Made by a program: the position numbers and the translations under genes. Under the pieces are notes generated by a model. That model worked only from the letters and a program-made list of their open reading frames with translations, was not told the DNA's origin and ran no database searches. Of a DNA stretch of 64,000 bases, positions 63,907-64,000 are shown piece after piece (position 1 is the first letter of the stretch; the number at the start of each line of letters is the position of its first letter). The DNA is taken from positions 2,728,001-2,792,000 of the forward strand of contig NZ_CP166245.1 of the NCBI RefSeq assembly GCF_033597815.2, read 5' to 3'. This DNA is from Staphylococcus sp. KG4-3. GTDB taxonomy: Bacteria > Bacillota > Bacilli > Staphylococcales > Staphylococcaceae.

Positions 63907-64000
63907 ATGCAATACAATAAACTTTGGACTAAACAATTTATCAGCGTATCATTGATTAACTTTTTACTAACTTTAGTCTTTTACTTACTTATGGTTACTA
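63907..64000 (+). CDS. MFS transporter, N-terminal fragment (cut by window edge)
   Basis: First 31 codons: MQYNKLWTKQFISVSLINFL then LTLVFYLLMVT, the start of a first membrane helix as in staphylococcal MFS efflux proteins. ATG follows GAGG by eight bases. Confidence 0.65.
   Translation, partial: MQYNKLWTKQFISVSLINFLLTLVFYLLMVT

Overview
The window is low-GC Firmicute DNA that reads as a coagulase-negative Staphylococcus, probably from the plant- or animal-associated S. xylosus / S. saprophyticus-like group. The evidence is a beta-class phenol-soluble modulin, two SceD-type transglycosylases with WalR boxes, a saePQRS operon, CcpA (cre) sites and typical staphylococcal AGGAGG-type ribosome binding sites. 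No rRNA, tRNA, insertion sequence, prophage or CRISPR array was seen. All names come from reading the proteins by eye; no database search was run.

Left part (1-12 kb): a truncated FGGY sugar kinase, an AEC transporter, an AraC regulator, a DUF4064 protein, a YhgE/Pip-MarR operon, then a complete xylose locus (xylR, xylA, xylB, xylose:H+ symporter). The xylA promoter has an operator and a cre site overlapping its -35 box. 12-18 kb: one minus-strand operon encodes a metallohydrolase, a DgaE-like ammonia lyase, a DgaF-like aldolase, a PfkB kinase, a GntR regulator and a GntP permease. It probably degrades an amino-sugar acid and is headed by two identical palindromic operators flanking a cre site. 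18-22.7 kb: phenolic acid decarboxylase with divergent padR, an ABC exporter with divergent tetR, and a lone PSM-beta gene. 22.7-29 kb: L-arabinose operon araB-araD-araA-transporter with araR. The pentose genes and phenolic acid decarboxylase together suggest a plant-biomass lifestyle.

Middle (29-38.5 kb): msrA, trhO, a two-domain VOC protein, a dihydrofolate-reductase-like protein, a tandem sceD duplication in which the promoter regions were copied too, and saePQRS.

39.8-48.3 kb is the most interesting block: an M20 amidohydrolase, divergent aldehyde dehydrogenase / glutamine-synthetase-like enzyme / SDR, then eutH, eutV and eutW. EutBC ammonia lyase and microcompartment genes are absent. 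The set fits a gamma-glutamylation route for ethanolamine: glutamylate, oxidise alcohol to aldehyde to acid, hydrolyse to glycine and glutamate. Both eutH and the aldehyde dehydrogenase gene follow leader terminators sharing a conserved element with an ANTAR-type hexaloop hairpin, so EutVW probably controls both by antitermination.

48.6-55.3 kb: a galactitol-type PTS operon with a PRD/PTS-domain activator, two zinc alcohol dehydrogenases and a small membrane protein. Right end: YitT, an SDR, a PadR-ChrA chromate pair, a divergent pair sharing a DUF3955-like domain, a SAM-I riboswitch in front of a 57-residue unknown protein, a polyprenyl-glycosyltransferase/membrane-protein pair, a three-hairpin intergenic repeat and the start of an MFS transporter.
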